Below, piece by piece: positions 56,333 through 64,000 of a stretch of DNA of 64,000 bases. Both the position numbers and the translations under genes were made by a program. The stretch is from assembly GCA_902776435.1 (NCBI GenBank), contig CACYQB010000001.1:1-64000 (forward strand), given 5' to 3'. The DNA comes from an uncultured Bacteroidales bacterium. GTDB taxonomy: Bacteria; Bacteroidota; Bacteroidia; Bacteroidales; Muribaculaceae. The notes beneath the pieces are model-generated. The model worked only from the letters and a program-made list of their open reading frames with translations. It was not told the DNA's origin and searched no databases. The number at the start of each line of letters is the position of its first letter. The first letter of the stretch is position 1.

Positions 56333-58249
56333 CTACTTCTCGAGATAGGTGTAGCCGTAGAGGCCGCTGCGGAAGTTGCGGACGAACTCGTTGCCCTCGT
56401 CGCTGGTGATTTTTCCTGAACGGATGGACTCGCTCACCCAGGTCTCGACGTTGCGCACGAGTTGTTTGGGGTTGAACTCGACATAGTCGAGCACCTCGGC
56501 AACCGTCTCACCGTCAATCACCTGGTCAATTTCGTAGTGGTCCTTAAAGACATTGATATGGACAGCGTTGGTGTCACCGAACAGGTTGTGCATGTCGCCC
56601 AAAATCTCCTGATAGGCGCCCACGAGGAAAATGCCCAAGTAGTAGTGATGGCCCACCTTCAACTTGTGGACGGGCAATGAATGGGCGATGCCCTGGGCTG
56701 AGATGAAGTTGTTCAGTTTGCCGTCGCTGTCACAGGTCATGTCCTGCAGGGTGGCAAAGTGGGTGGGACGCTCGTTGAGCCTGTCGATGGGCATGACGGG
56801 AAAGACTTGGTCGATGGCCCATGCATCGGGCAATGACTGGAACAAGGAGAAGTTGCAGAAGTACTTATCGGGCAGCATCCGGCTCACGGAGCGCAACTCG
56901 TCGGGGGCGTGCTTCATGTTGCGCACAAAGCCGTCCACGTCGCGGGCGATGGACCAGAAGAGTTTCTCGACCATGGCTCGTGTGCGCAAATCAATGAGAC
57001 CCAGCGAGAAGCGGTCAAGTGCCTCGTCGCGTATCTGCAGGGCATCGTGCCAGTCCTCGAGCAAACGGGCCTGGTTGATTTTGTCCCAAATTTCATAGAT
57101 GTCGCGCACCAACTCGTCATCGTTCTCGGTGACGGTGTCCAACTTCTCGTCCCACTCGGGCAACGAGGTGGTCTCGAGCACGTCGACGACGAGCACCGAG
57201 TGATGAGCCGTCAGGGAGCGGCCGCTCTCGTTGATGATATTGGGATGCTTGAGACCGTTCTTGTTGCTGGCGTCAACAAGCGTATAAACAGCGTCGTTGA
57301 CATACTCCTGGATGCTATAGTTCATCGAGTGGCCACTGCCGCCCGAGCGTGTGCCGTCGTAGTCAACGCCCAGGCCGCCACCGATATCGACATATTCTAC
57401 CTCAAAGCCCAACTTGGCCAGTTGCACATAGAACTGTGCTGCCTCGCGCAAGGCGTTCTTGATGCGGCGAATCTTGGTGACCTGGCTGCCGATGTGGAAG
57501 TGGATGAGTTTGAGGCAGTCTTCCAGCTTGTGCTCATGCATATAGTCGATGGCGCTGAACAACTCGCTGGTGTTCAGACCAAACTTGCTGCTGTCGCCGC
57601 CACTCTCTTCCCACTTGCCGCTGCCGCTGCTCGACAGCTTGATGCGGAAGCCGATGTTGGGGCGGATGTGCAGTCGCTTGGCAACTCGGTCGATGAGTTC
57701 CAGCTCGCTCAGTTTCTCAACGACGACAAATATGCGGCGTCCCATCTTTTGTGCCAGCAGTGCAAGTTCGATGTAGCCCTCGTCCTTATAACCGTTGCAG
57801 ATGATGACGGGATTTGCGTTCAGGTCGGTCATGTTGCTGGCGAGCACGGCATGCAGTTCGGGCTTGCTGCCGGCTTCCAAACCGATGTTGAACTTCTTGC
57901 CGTGTCCGATGATTTCCTCGACGACTTGTCTCATCTGGTTCACCTTGATGGGATAGACGATGAAGTTGGCCCCCTGGTACTCATATTCCTTGGCGGCCTT
58001 CTTGAAGCAACTCGATATCTTGTCGATGCGGTTGTCGAGTATGTCGGGGAAACGCAACAGCACGGGCGCTGTCACCTTGCGGGAGTGCAACTCGTCCATG
58101 ACATCGGCCAAATCCACGGCGACACAACTGCTCTTGGGCGTCACGGTAACATGACCATTCTCGTTGATGGAGAAGTACTTGAGGCCCCAGCCTCCGATGT
58201 TGTAGAGTTCGGCGCTATCCTCGATGCGCCATTTGTTGATTGCTGACAC
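56333..58249 (-). CDS. speA: biosynthetic arginine decarboxylase
   Basis: 638 residues, the family's usual length. The PLP lysine is Lys102 in FIVYPIKVNQMRQVVE; FHIGSQVTKIRRIKNAL, VDIGGGLGVDYDGTRS and the second-site Cys in DMTCDSDGKLNNFI are all present. It makes agmatine from arginine, the first step toward putrescine, which feeds the carboxynorspermidine synthase encoded at 28588-29784. Promoter box TACCTTTG on the minus strand at 58303-58310. A repeat element separates its 3' end from truA. Confidence 0.96.
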   Translation of the reverse strand: MSAINKWRIEDSAELYNIGGWGLKYFSINENGHVTVTPKSSCVAVDLADVMDELHSRKVTAPVLLRFPDILDNRIDKISSCFKKAAKEYEYQGANFIVYPIKVNQMRQVVEEIIGHGKKFNIGLEAGSKPELHAVLASNMTDLNANPVIICNGYKDEGYIELALLAQKMGRRIFVVVEKLSELELIDRVAKRLHIRPNIGFRIKLSSSGSGKWEESGGDSSKFGLNTSELFSAIDYMHEHKLEDCLKLIHFHIGSQVTKIRRIKNALREAAQFYVQLAKLGFEVEYVDIGGGLGVDYDGTRSGGSGHSMNYSIQEYVNDAVYTLVDASNKNGLKHPNIINESGRSLTAHHSVLVVDVLETTSLPEWDEKLDTVTENDDELVRDIYEIWDKINQARLLEDWHDALQIRDEALDRFSLGLIDLRTRAMVEKLFWSIARDVDGFVRNMKHAPDELRSVSRMLPDKYFCNFSLFQSLPDAWAIDQVFPVMPIDRLNERPTHFATLQDMTCDSDGKLNNFISAQGIAHSLPVHKLKVGHHYYLGIFLVGAYQEILGDMHNLFGDTNAVHINVFKDHYEIDQVIDGETVAEVLDYVEFNPKQLVRNVETWVSESIRSGKITSDEGNEFVRNFRSGLYGYTYLEK

Positions 58250-58371
58250 GGCTTAGTAAATATTATTAGTCAGTTAAACAATGTGGCTTTTTTTTGTGAG
58301 CGCAAAGGTAACGATATTTATTGGTAATGACAATAGGGACCGCCGATTTTCACGGCCTGGGGACAAAAACA

Positions 58372-58400
58372 GGCAGAGGAGCACGCTTTGCTCCCCTGCC
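58372..58400 (-). terminator. terminator of the dockerin protein gene
   Basis: 12-bp stem with one mismatch (58372-58383 with 58389-58400); on the minus strand it is followed by a GTTTTTG tract. Confidence 0.75.
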
Positions 58401-58425
58401 GTGATGTTAAGATCAATCAGGATGA

Positions 58426-59979
58426 TTAATTGGGCCAGTTGCCTCCCAACAGGAAGTCGATCAGAGTGGTCACATCGTCAATCTTGACGTCGCCACTCTT
58501 GTTGCAGTCGGCAGCATTAATGTCGATGCCCTCTTCATTGCCGCCCAGCAGATAGTCAATCAGGGCGGTAACGTCATCAATCTTCACGAAGCCATCCATG
58601 TTCACGTCACCACGTATTCCTTGAGGATTGAGGTCCTCGATATAGAGCCTCATCTCATTGAGATCAATGGTCAACTTATACTCGCCGCCCTTGATGCCGA
58701 TAGCGTGATACTCGTCCCAGGTCAGTGATACATACTCTTGGCCTTCATACAAGAAATCAGTACCCTCGTTGGCAATGGCACCGAAGCGGAAAGGCTCAAT
58801 GTATCTCCAACCTCCATCGTCATTGTTCTCGGCGAGTTCAGTGGTGAAACCGAAGAAGTTGTACTCGTCAGGGAATGTAATGGTAGCGGTGTAAACATCG
58901 TTTTCGGCGTCATAATCAATCTCTTGGCCTTGTGTGGGATTCCAATCATTGCTATCTCCACCCAACATGTAAACATGGGGAACACTAGGCTCATCCTTGG
59001 TCAGACGGTAAACGCGCAGGCAATAGCCAGGCATATATTGATAAATAGTCACGCCTGTGTCATCCACCTCAGCATTTAGCCAGTTGGCTTGGAATGCGTT
59101 GGGATTGGCTTGAGCAGTAGATGTTACTGCGAGCAGGGGCTCGGCAGCGCCGGCTTCGGCAATGGCCCAACCGTCACGATAGTCTGGCATCAACGGATAA
59201 ATGAACATCTCTTTCCCATCCCAGATGAGCGGGAAGATGCCATTGGCGTGGCCCTTCTTGTTGACTTCATCTAAGTTAGGCAAAACGATGGATGTGAATG
59301 TGTAATTATCACCATCGGCCACCAATTTAGCAGGATTACCGCTGCGGTAGGCATATATTAGTGCTTCCTCTCCCTGCATGTCAATATAATAATTGATGAC
59401 GGTTGATGACTGGGGATTCACTAGCCCGTCACAAGTAGCCACATAAGTGTTGTCGGTGTCCAATTCACCCTCGGTAATCTTAATGCGGAGAACCTTGTCG
59501 GTGTAGATAGTGCCGTCGGTGTTCGCAGCGGTGATGTATAATTCACCGTCTTCCAGCAAGTCACCTTTAGCAAAGCCAAAGAAGTCACAACGTCCTTGGA
59601 ATCCAGTATCATTGGGAATCATGTAGGTTGCCGACTCGCCGGTTGTGGGGTTGCGGACTGTGAACGATTGATCAACCCACATGGTGCTACCAAACCCAGC
59701 ATCACTGGTAATAATGTTTCCGGCTTCGTCGCGGGTGATGGCGCAGTTTCTGCCACCAGGCAGTGTCTCTTCGGTTAAACCGTTCTCGTCAATGATGTAA
59801 ACCACTTGATCTGCCTTGTTGTTGATATAGAATTTGCCATCCATGCCAAATCCTTGACGGGTATCTCCAACGGGCAAGAAGGAAACGTCAGAAATCTCCC
59901 ACACCTTCTCAAGCGTGTAGCCGGCGCTAGCGCCCAGGGCTACTGCTGCCATTGCAGCGATTAGTAACAATTTCTTCAT
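58426..59979 (-). CDS. secreted propeller-like protein with SusF-like module and C-terminal dockerin
   Basis: 517 residues. Signal peptide 1-19. Residues about 22-330 look like a beta-propeller (repeated FGMDGKFYINNKADQVVYII, NCAITRDEAGNIITSDAG, LIWDGKEMFIYPLMPDYRDG). Residues about 335-440 resemble a SusE/SusF-type starch-binding module (YMLGGDSNDWNPTQGQEIDY, TATITFPDEYNFFGFTTEL). The C-terminal 65 residues are a type I dockerin-like pair (GDVNMDGFVKIDDVTALIDY and CNKSGDVKIDDVTTLIDFLL). Promoter TATATTTG on the minus strand at 60054-60061. It shares the dockerin with the C10 peptidase. Substrate of the propeller unknown. Confidence 0.8.
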   Translation of the reverse strand: MKKLLLIAAMAAVALGASAGYTLEKVWEISDVSFLPVGDTRQGFGMDGKFYINNKADQVVYIIDENGLTEETLPGGRNCAITRDEAGNIITSDAGFGSTMWVDQSFTVRNPTTGESATYMIPNDTGFQGRCDFFGFAKGDLLEDGELYITAANTDGTIYTDKVLRIKITEGELDTDNTYVATCDGLVNPQSSTVINYYIDMQGEEALIYAYRSGNPAKLVADGDNYTFTSIVLPNLDEVNKKGHANGIFPLIWDGKEMFIYPLMPDYRDGWAIAEAGAAEPLLAVTSTAQANPNAFQANWLNAEVDDTGVTIYQYMPGYCLRVYRLTKDEPSVPHVYMLGGDSNDWNPTQGQEIDYDAENDVYTATITFPDEYNFFGFTTELAENNDDGGWRYIEPFRFGAIANEGTDFLYEGQEYVSLTWDEYHAIGIKGGEYKLTIDLNEMRLYIEDLNPQGIRGDVNMDGFVKIDDVTALIDYLLGGNEEGIDINAADCNKSGDVKIDDVTTLIDFLLGGNWPN

Positions 59980-60275
59980 AATGTAGATAGTTTAAAGAGT
60001 TGAACAAAAAAGTTGGTTGAAAAAAGTTGGTTAATATATTATTATATAGGTGGCAAATATAGATAATAATAGATGATTTTCCAATTATTATTGTTTATTA
60101 TCTGAAGTTTAGTATTTTTTTCAGTGTTTTCGGTGGGGCTTGATTGTCGTTTCTGATTTCATTTTATAATTGTGAAAAAAATAATCCTCTGGCGCTTTGC
60201 CCAACGATAAAAAACACGTACCTTTGCAGGAAATAATATAAAACGTATTATCTAAATCGTATTATTTAAAGTATT
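59980..60275 (+). promoter_or_regulatory. divergent promoter region
   Basis: Contains the minus-strand promoter of the dockerin protein (60054-60061) and the aldolase promoter: TTTG (60196-60199) and TACCTTTG (60219-60226), spacer 19 nt. Otherwise A/T-rich without features. Confidence 0.6.
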
Positions 60276-61277
60276 ATGGTAAATTACAAGGATTTAGGTC
60301 TCGTGAACACCCGCGAGATGTTTGCTAAGGCAGTCGATGGCGGCTACGCCATTCCCGCGTTCAACTTCAACAACATGGAGCAGTTACAGGCTATCATCAA
60401 GGCTTGCGCCGAGACAAAGTCGCCTGTTATCCTGCAGGTATCGAGTGGTGCCCGCAAGTATGCCAATCAGACGCTGTTGCGTTACATGGCCGAGGGCGCT
60501 GTAGAGTATGCCAAGGAGTTGGGTTGGGAGCATCCCCAGATTTGCCTCCATCTGGACCATGGTGACACCTTTGAACTGTGCAAGTCCTGCGTGGACTTCG
60601 GTTTCTCGTCCGTCATGATCGACGGCTCATCGCTCCCCTATGAGGAGAACATCGCCCTGACCAAGAAGGTTGTAGAGTATGCCCATCAGTTTGACGTGAC
60701 CGTTGAGGCCGAGTTGGGCGTTCTCGCTGGCGTTGAGGACGACGTTGTAGCCGAGGAATCGCACTACACCAAGCCCGAAGAGGTGATCGACTTTGCCACC
60801 CGCTCCGGCTGCGACTCGCTGGCCATCAGCATCGGTACCAGCCATGGCGCTTACAAGTTCAAACCCGAGCAGTGCACCCGTGACCCGAAGACCGGTAAGC
60901 TCGTTCCTCCTCCCCTGGCATTTGACGTGCTCGAGGAGGTAGAGAAGAAACTCCCCGGCTTCCCCATCGTGCTGCACGGTTCGTCGAGTGTTCCCCAGGA
61001 GTATGTTGACATCATCAACACCCACGGTGGCAACCTGCCCGATGCCGTAGGTATCCCCGAGGACCAGCTGCGCAAGGCTGCCAAGAGCGCTGTTTGCAAG
61101 ATCAACATCGACAGCGACAGCCGACTGGCCTTCACCGCTGCCGTGCGCAAGGTGCTTGCCGAGAAGCCTGGTGAATTTGATCCCCGCAAGTACTGCGGTC
61201 CCGCTCGCGATGAGATGGTCAAGCTCTATAAGCACAAGATCATTGAAGTGCTGGGTAGCGACGGCAAGGCCGAGTAA
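60276..61277 (+). CDS. fba: class II fructose-1,6-bisphosphate aldolase
   Basis: 333 residues. Zinc-site motif ICLHLDHGDTFELCKSCVDF with the catalytic region, the signature VEAELGVLAGVEDDVVAEES, SCDSLAISIGTSHGAYKFKP-type zinc ligands and HGSSSVPQEYVDIIN, and the late VCKINIDSDSRLAFTAAVR. It splits fructose-1,6-bisphosphate to triose phosphates, or condenses them. It is on the same metabolic line as the fructan locus (fructose via fructokinase), but transcribed alone. Confidence 0.95.
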   Translation: MVNYKDLGLVNTREMFAKAVDGGYAIPAFNFNNMEQLQAIIKACAETKSPVILQVSSGARKYANQTLLRYMAEGAVEYAKELGWEHPQICLHLDHGDTFELCKSCVDFGFSSVMIDGSSLPYEENIALTKKVVEYAHQFDVTVEAELGVLAGVEDDVVAEESHYTKPEEVIDFATRSGCDSLAISIGTSHGAYKFKPEQCTRDPKTGKLVPPPLAFDVLEEVEKKLPGFPIVLHGSSSVPQEYVDIINTHGGNLPDAVGIPEDQLRKAAKSAVCKINIDSDSRLAFTAAVRKVLAEKPGEFDPRKYCGPARDEMVKLYKHKIIEVLGSDGKAE

Positions 61278-61415
61278 TCGACAACAGCCAACTGAATCCT
61301 GCAAGGTCACTTGTCTACGAGGCAAGTGGCCTTGCTTGCAATTTTTGTAAATAATTGATATTTAATTATTTGCATATTTCTCTAGAAAAAACAATTAAAA
61401 AAAGTTGCAAAAAAA

Positions 61416-61447
61416 TTTGGTCAGTTCACCAAACGGCATTACCTTTG
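61416..61447 (+). promoter_or_regulatory. tRNA promoter
   Basis: TTTG (61416-61419) and TACCTTTG (61440-61447), spacer 20 nt, about 40 nt before the tRNA. Confidence 0.65.
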
Positions 61448-61486
61448 CACCGCTTTACGAAACAAATGCGTTTCGGTAAGTGCGAT

Positions 61487-61561
61487 CGGGGTGTAGCTCA
61501 GTCCGGTTAGAGTACGCGTCTGGGGGGCGTGGGGTCGCTAGTTCGAATCTAGTCACCCCGA
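61487..61561 (+). tRNA. tRNA-Pro (anticodon GGG)
   Basis: 75-nt cloverleaf: acceptor CGGGGTG with CACCCCG, D-stem GCTC/GAGT, anticodon GGG at 61522-61524 in a 7-nt loop after T, T-loop TTCGAAT, discriminator A. CCA is not encoded. It reads CCC proline codons. A terminator hairpin follows. Confidence 0.93.
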
Positions 61562-61567
61562 CATCGC

Positions 61568-61605
61568 AAAAAGTGCTGATGATCATTGATTGTCGGCACT
61601 TTTTT
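61568..61605 (+). terminator. tRNA terminator
   Basis: 12-bp stem with AAAAAGTGC at 61568-61576 pairing with GCACTTTTT at 61596-61604, followed by further T and A/T-rich DNA. Confidence 0.8.
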
Positions 61606-61678
61606 AATTTTACAATCAACAATTTAACGAAAGTGTGACAAAAGGAACCGTCCCTTTTGTCTCAGAGTTAGGTGAAAG

Positions 61679-62770
61679 ATGAGAAGTGTGGTCATAATGT
61701 TGATGTTAGCGGTGGCATTGTCTTCGCTGGCTCAGTCGTGGTTGGGTGGGGACATCTCGATGATGACGTCCAATGCCCGAAATGGTGTGATTTACAAGGA
61801 TTCGTGTGGGGTGACCGTGGATCCGTATGACCTGTTCAAGCAACAGGGATGGAACATGATGCGTGTGCGCTTGTTTGTCGACCCGCAGAATGCGCCCGGC
61901 CGTCATCATGATGAGGGCGTGTGTCAGGACTTGGATTATGTCATTGACCTGTGCAAGACGATCAAGGCGCGTGGCTTTGAAGTGATGCTGGATTTCCATT
62001 ACAGCGACACGTGGGCAGACCCCGCCAAGCAGTTCACCCCCAAGCGTTGGGAAGGCTTGAACAGCAAGGTGTTGGCCAACAGCATCTACCGCTATACCCG
62101 CCACTGCCTGTTGGCCCTCAAGGCTGCGGGAGTTGTGCCTGCCACCATTCAGGTGGGCAACGAAATCACCTTTGGCATGGACTGGCCTGTGGGACGCGTG
62201 GATCCGATGAATGCCGAGAATTGGGACGTGTTCACTAATCTGCTCAAGGCGGGCTGTAAGGCGTGCCGCGAGGTGTGCCCGTCGGCAGGCATCATTATCC
62301 ATACTGAAAAGGCCGGCGTGTGGGAGATGACACGCAACTACTACGACCGCCTGAAGGAGGCTGGTGTGGACTATGACATCATCGGCTTGAGTTATTACCC
62401 CATGTGGCATGGCACGATTCCCAACTTGGGCAGGACACTTGACCTGCTTGCTGAGCGTTTCCCCGATAAGCCTGTGATGATTGTCGAGGCTGCCTATTAC
62501 TATCTTCATGACGGTGTGAACCGTGGCGAGGAAGATTTCTCCAATTGCCCTCCGGGCACGATCGAAGGCCAGCGTGAATTTACCGCACAGTTGGTGGCCG
62601 AGCTCAACCGCCATAACAACGTGACGGGCTTGTTCTGGTGGTACCCCGAGGAGAACCGTTACGGCACCCGCTTCGAGAAGAGCGATTGGGGACTGAACCG
62701 TGGCTTGTTCAATAGCGCCAACGGTCAAGCCTTGCCCGCGCTCTACGAGATGAGCCGCTTCAAGCAGTGA
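61679..62770 (+). CDS. GH53 endo-beta-1,4-galactanase
   Basis: 363 residues. Signal peptide 1-19 (SSLAQ). GH53 motifs in order: GGDISMMTSNARNGVIYKDS, RVRLFVDPQ, DFHYSDTWADPAKQ, the acid/base Glu in TIQVGNEITFGMDWPVG, and the nucleophile Glu in VMIVEAAYYY, ending FWWYPEENRYGT. It should cleave beta-1,4-galactan of pectic side chains (arabinogalactan I). No lipobox, so periplasmic or secreted. It stands alone, with no SusCD nearby. Confidence 0.93.
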   Translation: MRSVVIMLMLAVALSSLAQSWLGGDISMMTSNARNGVIYKDSCGVTVDPYDLFKQQGWNMMRVRLFVDPQNAPGRHHDEGVCQDLDYVIDLCKTIKARGFEVMLDFHYSDTWADPAKQFTPKRWEGLNSKVLANSIYRYTRHCLLALKAAGVVPATIQVGNEITFGMDWPVGRVDPMNAENWDVFTNLLKAGCKACREVCPSAGIIIHTEKAGVWEMTRNYYDRLKEAGVDYDIIGLSYYPMWHGTIPNLGRTLDLLAERFPDKPVMIVEAAYYYLHDGVNRGEEDFSNCPPGTIEGQREFTAQLVAELNRHNNVTGLFWWYPEENRYGTRFEKSDWGLNRGLFNSANGQALPALYEMSRFKQ

Positions 62771-62801
62771 CCGATTATCGGTATCAAACACACCCACGAT
62801 T

Positions 62802-63731
62802 ATGACTAAGAAATCCAAGTACATCGGCATCCTGTGTGCCGTGCTGTCGGCTGTGTGCTATGGCACAAACCCCTTTGGCGCTTTGCCCCTCTATGAGGAA
62901 GGCGTCAACACGGCGACAGTGCTGGCTCATCGCTTTGGCCAAGCGGTTATTCTGCTGGCCATAGTGATGCTCATCAAGCGTGAGAATTTCAAGGTTACCC
63001 GCCACGAGTTCAAGGTGTTGTTCTCGTTAGGTATCCTGTTTGCCGCATCGAGCATCACCTATTACCAGAGTTTCCACTTCATGGACGCGGGTATTGCCTC
63101 TACCATCCTGTTTGTCTATCCCGTGATGGTTGCCGTGATTATGGCTGCATTTTTCAAGGAAAAAGTCACGACGATGACTATTGTCGCCATCGTGATGTCG
63201 CTCGTGGGTATCGGCTTGCTCTACAAGGGTGGGACTGGAGTCTCGTTGAGCATAATCGGCATTGTGCTGTGTATCCTCTCTTCTTTGGCCTATGCCATTT
63301 ATATCATTGTGGTCAATCAGTCGAGCATCAAGATGTCGTCGTTCAAAGTTACATTCTATGCCATGCTGGTGTGTGAAATCACGTTGATACTTTATTCCTT
63401 TACCTCGCCCGAATTGTATTTGCACGCTCTGCCTTCAGCCCGTGCGTGGTCGTTTGCCGTCTGGCTTAGTGTGGTGCCTACTATTCTTTCATTGGTTTTC
63501 ATGACGGTTGCGGTGCATCATGTGGGCGCCACGCCGACTGCCATCTTGGGCGCACTTGAACCGCTCACGGCGGTGGCCATCGGCGTGATTATTTTCGGGG
63601 AGACCTTGACACCTCGCCTAATCGTCGGCATCCTGTTCATCCTCTTTGCCGTGATGCTGGTTGTCTTGGGCAAAGACCTTCACCTGCGGACCATTACCCA
63701 CGCCATCTCCCGCCTCTGGCGCTGGAAGTAA
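62802..63731 (+). CDS. EamA/DMT-family transporter
   Basis: 309 residues with ten hydrophobic helices in two EamA repeats (about 8-145 and 155-290): YIGILCAVLSAVCYGTNPFG, ITYYQSFHFMDAGIASTILF, and GATPTAILGALEPLTAVAIG. Drug/metabolite exporters of this type move amino acids, nucleotide sugars or small metabolites; substrate unknown. It follows GH53 after 31 nt and may be cotranscribed with it. Confidence 0.9.
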   Translation: MTKKSKYIGILCAVLSAVCYGTNPFGALPLYEEGVNTATVLAHRFGQAVILLAIVMLIKRENFKVTRHEFKVLFSLGILFAASSITYYQSFHFMDAGIASTILFVYPVMVAVIMAAFFKEKVTTMTIVAIVMSLVGIGLLYKGGTGVSLSIIGIVLCILSSLAYAIYIIVVNQSSIKMSSFKVTFYAMLVCEITLILYSFTSPELYLHALPSARAWSFAVWLSVVPTILSLVFMTVAVHHVGATPTAILGALEPLTAVAIGVIIFGETLTPRLIVGILFILFAVMLVVLGKDLHLRTITHAISRLWRWK

Positions 63732-63739
63732 AAGGCCAA

Positions 63740-64000
63740 TTACACGCCGAGGTGGTCGCGCAGGATGTCGAGGGCTGCGGTAACGTCGTCGGGGGTGACG
63801 GTCTGGTCGATGTGATAGTCGCCGATGGTGGCTAGTAGGGTGCAGGTGATTTCTCCGTTGCGGCTTTTTTTGTCATGGCGCATGAGGTCCAGCAATTCGT
63901 CGTAATCGTCGCAAGTGAATGGGAAGTCGTGGTAATTGTCGCGCACAAAGTTGCCCAGCAGGTGCACGTCTTCGCTGGGGAATTTTAGTATGATGTGTGA
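63740..64000 (-). CDS. aroB: 3-dehydroquinate synthase, C-terminal fragment
   Basis: The frame is open to the window edge on the minus strand (87 residues visible). The end ELLDLMRHDKKSRNGEITCT followed by LLATIGDYHIDQTVTPDDVT and AALDILRDHL matches the C-terminus of AroB (conserved MxHDKKxxxG). An internal GTG at 63967 is not the true start; the preceding residues (LKFPSEDVHLLGNFV) are continuous with it. Shikimate pathway. Convergent with the EamA gene, 8 nt apart. Confidence 0.85.
   Translation of the reverse strand, partial: SHIILKFPSEDVHLLGNFVRDNYHDFPFTCDDYDELLDLMRHDKKSRNGEITCTLLATIGDYHIDQTVTPDDVTAALDILRDHLGV

Overview
The window looks like a chromosomal segment of a gut- or rumen-type Bacteroidales bacterium, closest in style to Muribaculaceae or Prevotellaceae. 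The support is SusC/SusD and hybrid two-component genes, GldE, DUF3078 and OMP beta-barrel proteins, SpeA plus carboxynorspermidine synthase, and the Bacteroidetes promoter form (TTTG, about 19-21 nt, then TAnnTTTG) ahead of many genes. No phage, plasmid, rRNA or CRISPR locus was seen. One tRNA (Pro, GGG) is present.

Layout. 1-4.9 kb: the start of a truncated secreted protein, a membrane-tethered TPR/AraC regulator, and a divergent C10 cysteine peptidase ending in a dockerin. 5.0-16.8 kb (minus strand): a complete fructan utilisation locus whose order SusC, SusD, DUF4960 lipoprotein, GH32 lipoprotein, GH32, MFS importer, fructokinase matches the Bacteroides thetaiotaomicron levan locus BT1763-BT1757. 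17.2-20.7 kb: a membrane protein/winged-helix pair and a hybrid two-component regulator (HTCS) that keeps sensor, H-box, receiver and AraC output but has no ATPase domain. 21-34.6 kb: mixed housekeeping and envelope genes (P1 and C26 peptidases, a DUF2156-GNAT fusion, phosphoesterase, rhodanese, NUDIX, carboxynorspermidine synthase, a TonB-type barrel, a nucleoside-gate membrane protein). 35.3-39.8 kb: two paralogous, strongly codon-biased secreted proteins with long structured leaders, cohesin-like N-termini and near-identical C-terminal sorting tags. 40.3-44.6 kb: pyrG and yidC with a GxxExxY gene between them. 44.7-51.2 kb: a four-helix-bundle gene, then an envelope operon (TM2, GH25, DUF3078, two unknown secreted proteins, C69 dipeptidase). 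51.7-64 kb: TraB/GumN protein, GldE, YkvA, ribosomal L27 and L21, truA, speA, a second dockerin protein, class II aldolase, tRNA-Pro, GH53 galactanase, an EamA transporter and the 3' end of aroB.

Functionally, the fructan locus should bind and cut fructan at the surface, finish the job in the periplasm, import fructose and phosphorylate it; the aldolase at 60.3 kb serves the same glycolytic route. The two dockerin proteins and the two cohesin-like proteins could form a surface attachment system, which is my inference.

The intergenic DNA is unusually rich in repeats. One family is a 194-bp element with 17-bp terminal inverted repeats (three copies). Another is a family of inverted-arm elements built on CTCACGCTAAG...CTTAGCGTGAG and TTTAGGC heptamers. 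Two members carry small ORFs (GxxExxY; four-helix bundle) between their arms, in an arrangement recalling the intervening sequences of 23S rRNA genes. One arm supplies the stop codon and last residues of pyrG. I regard these elements, the ATPase-less HTCS and the cohesin/dockerin pairing as the observations most worth testing.
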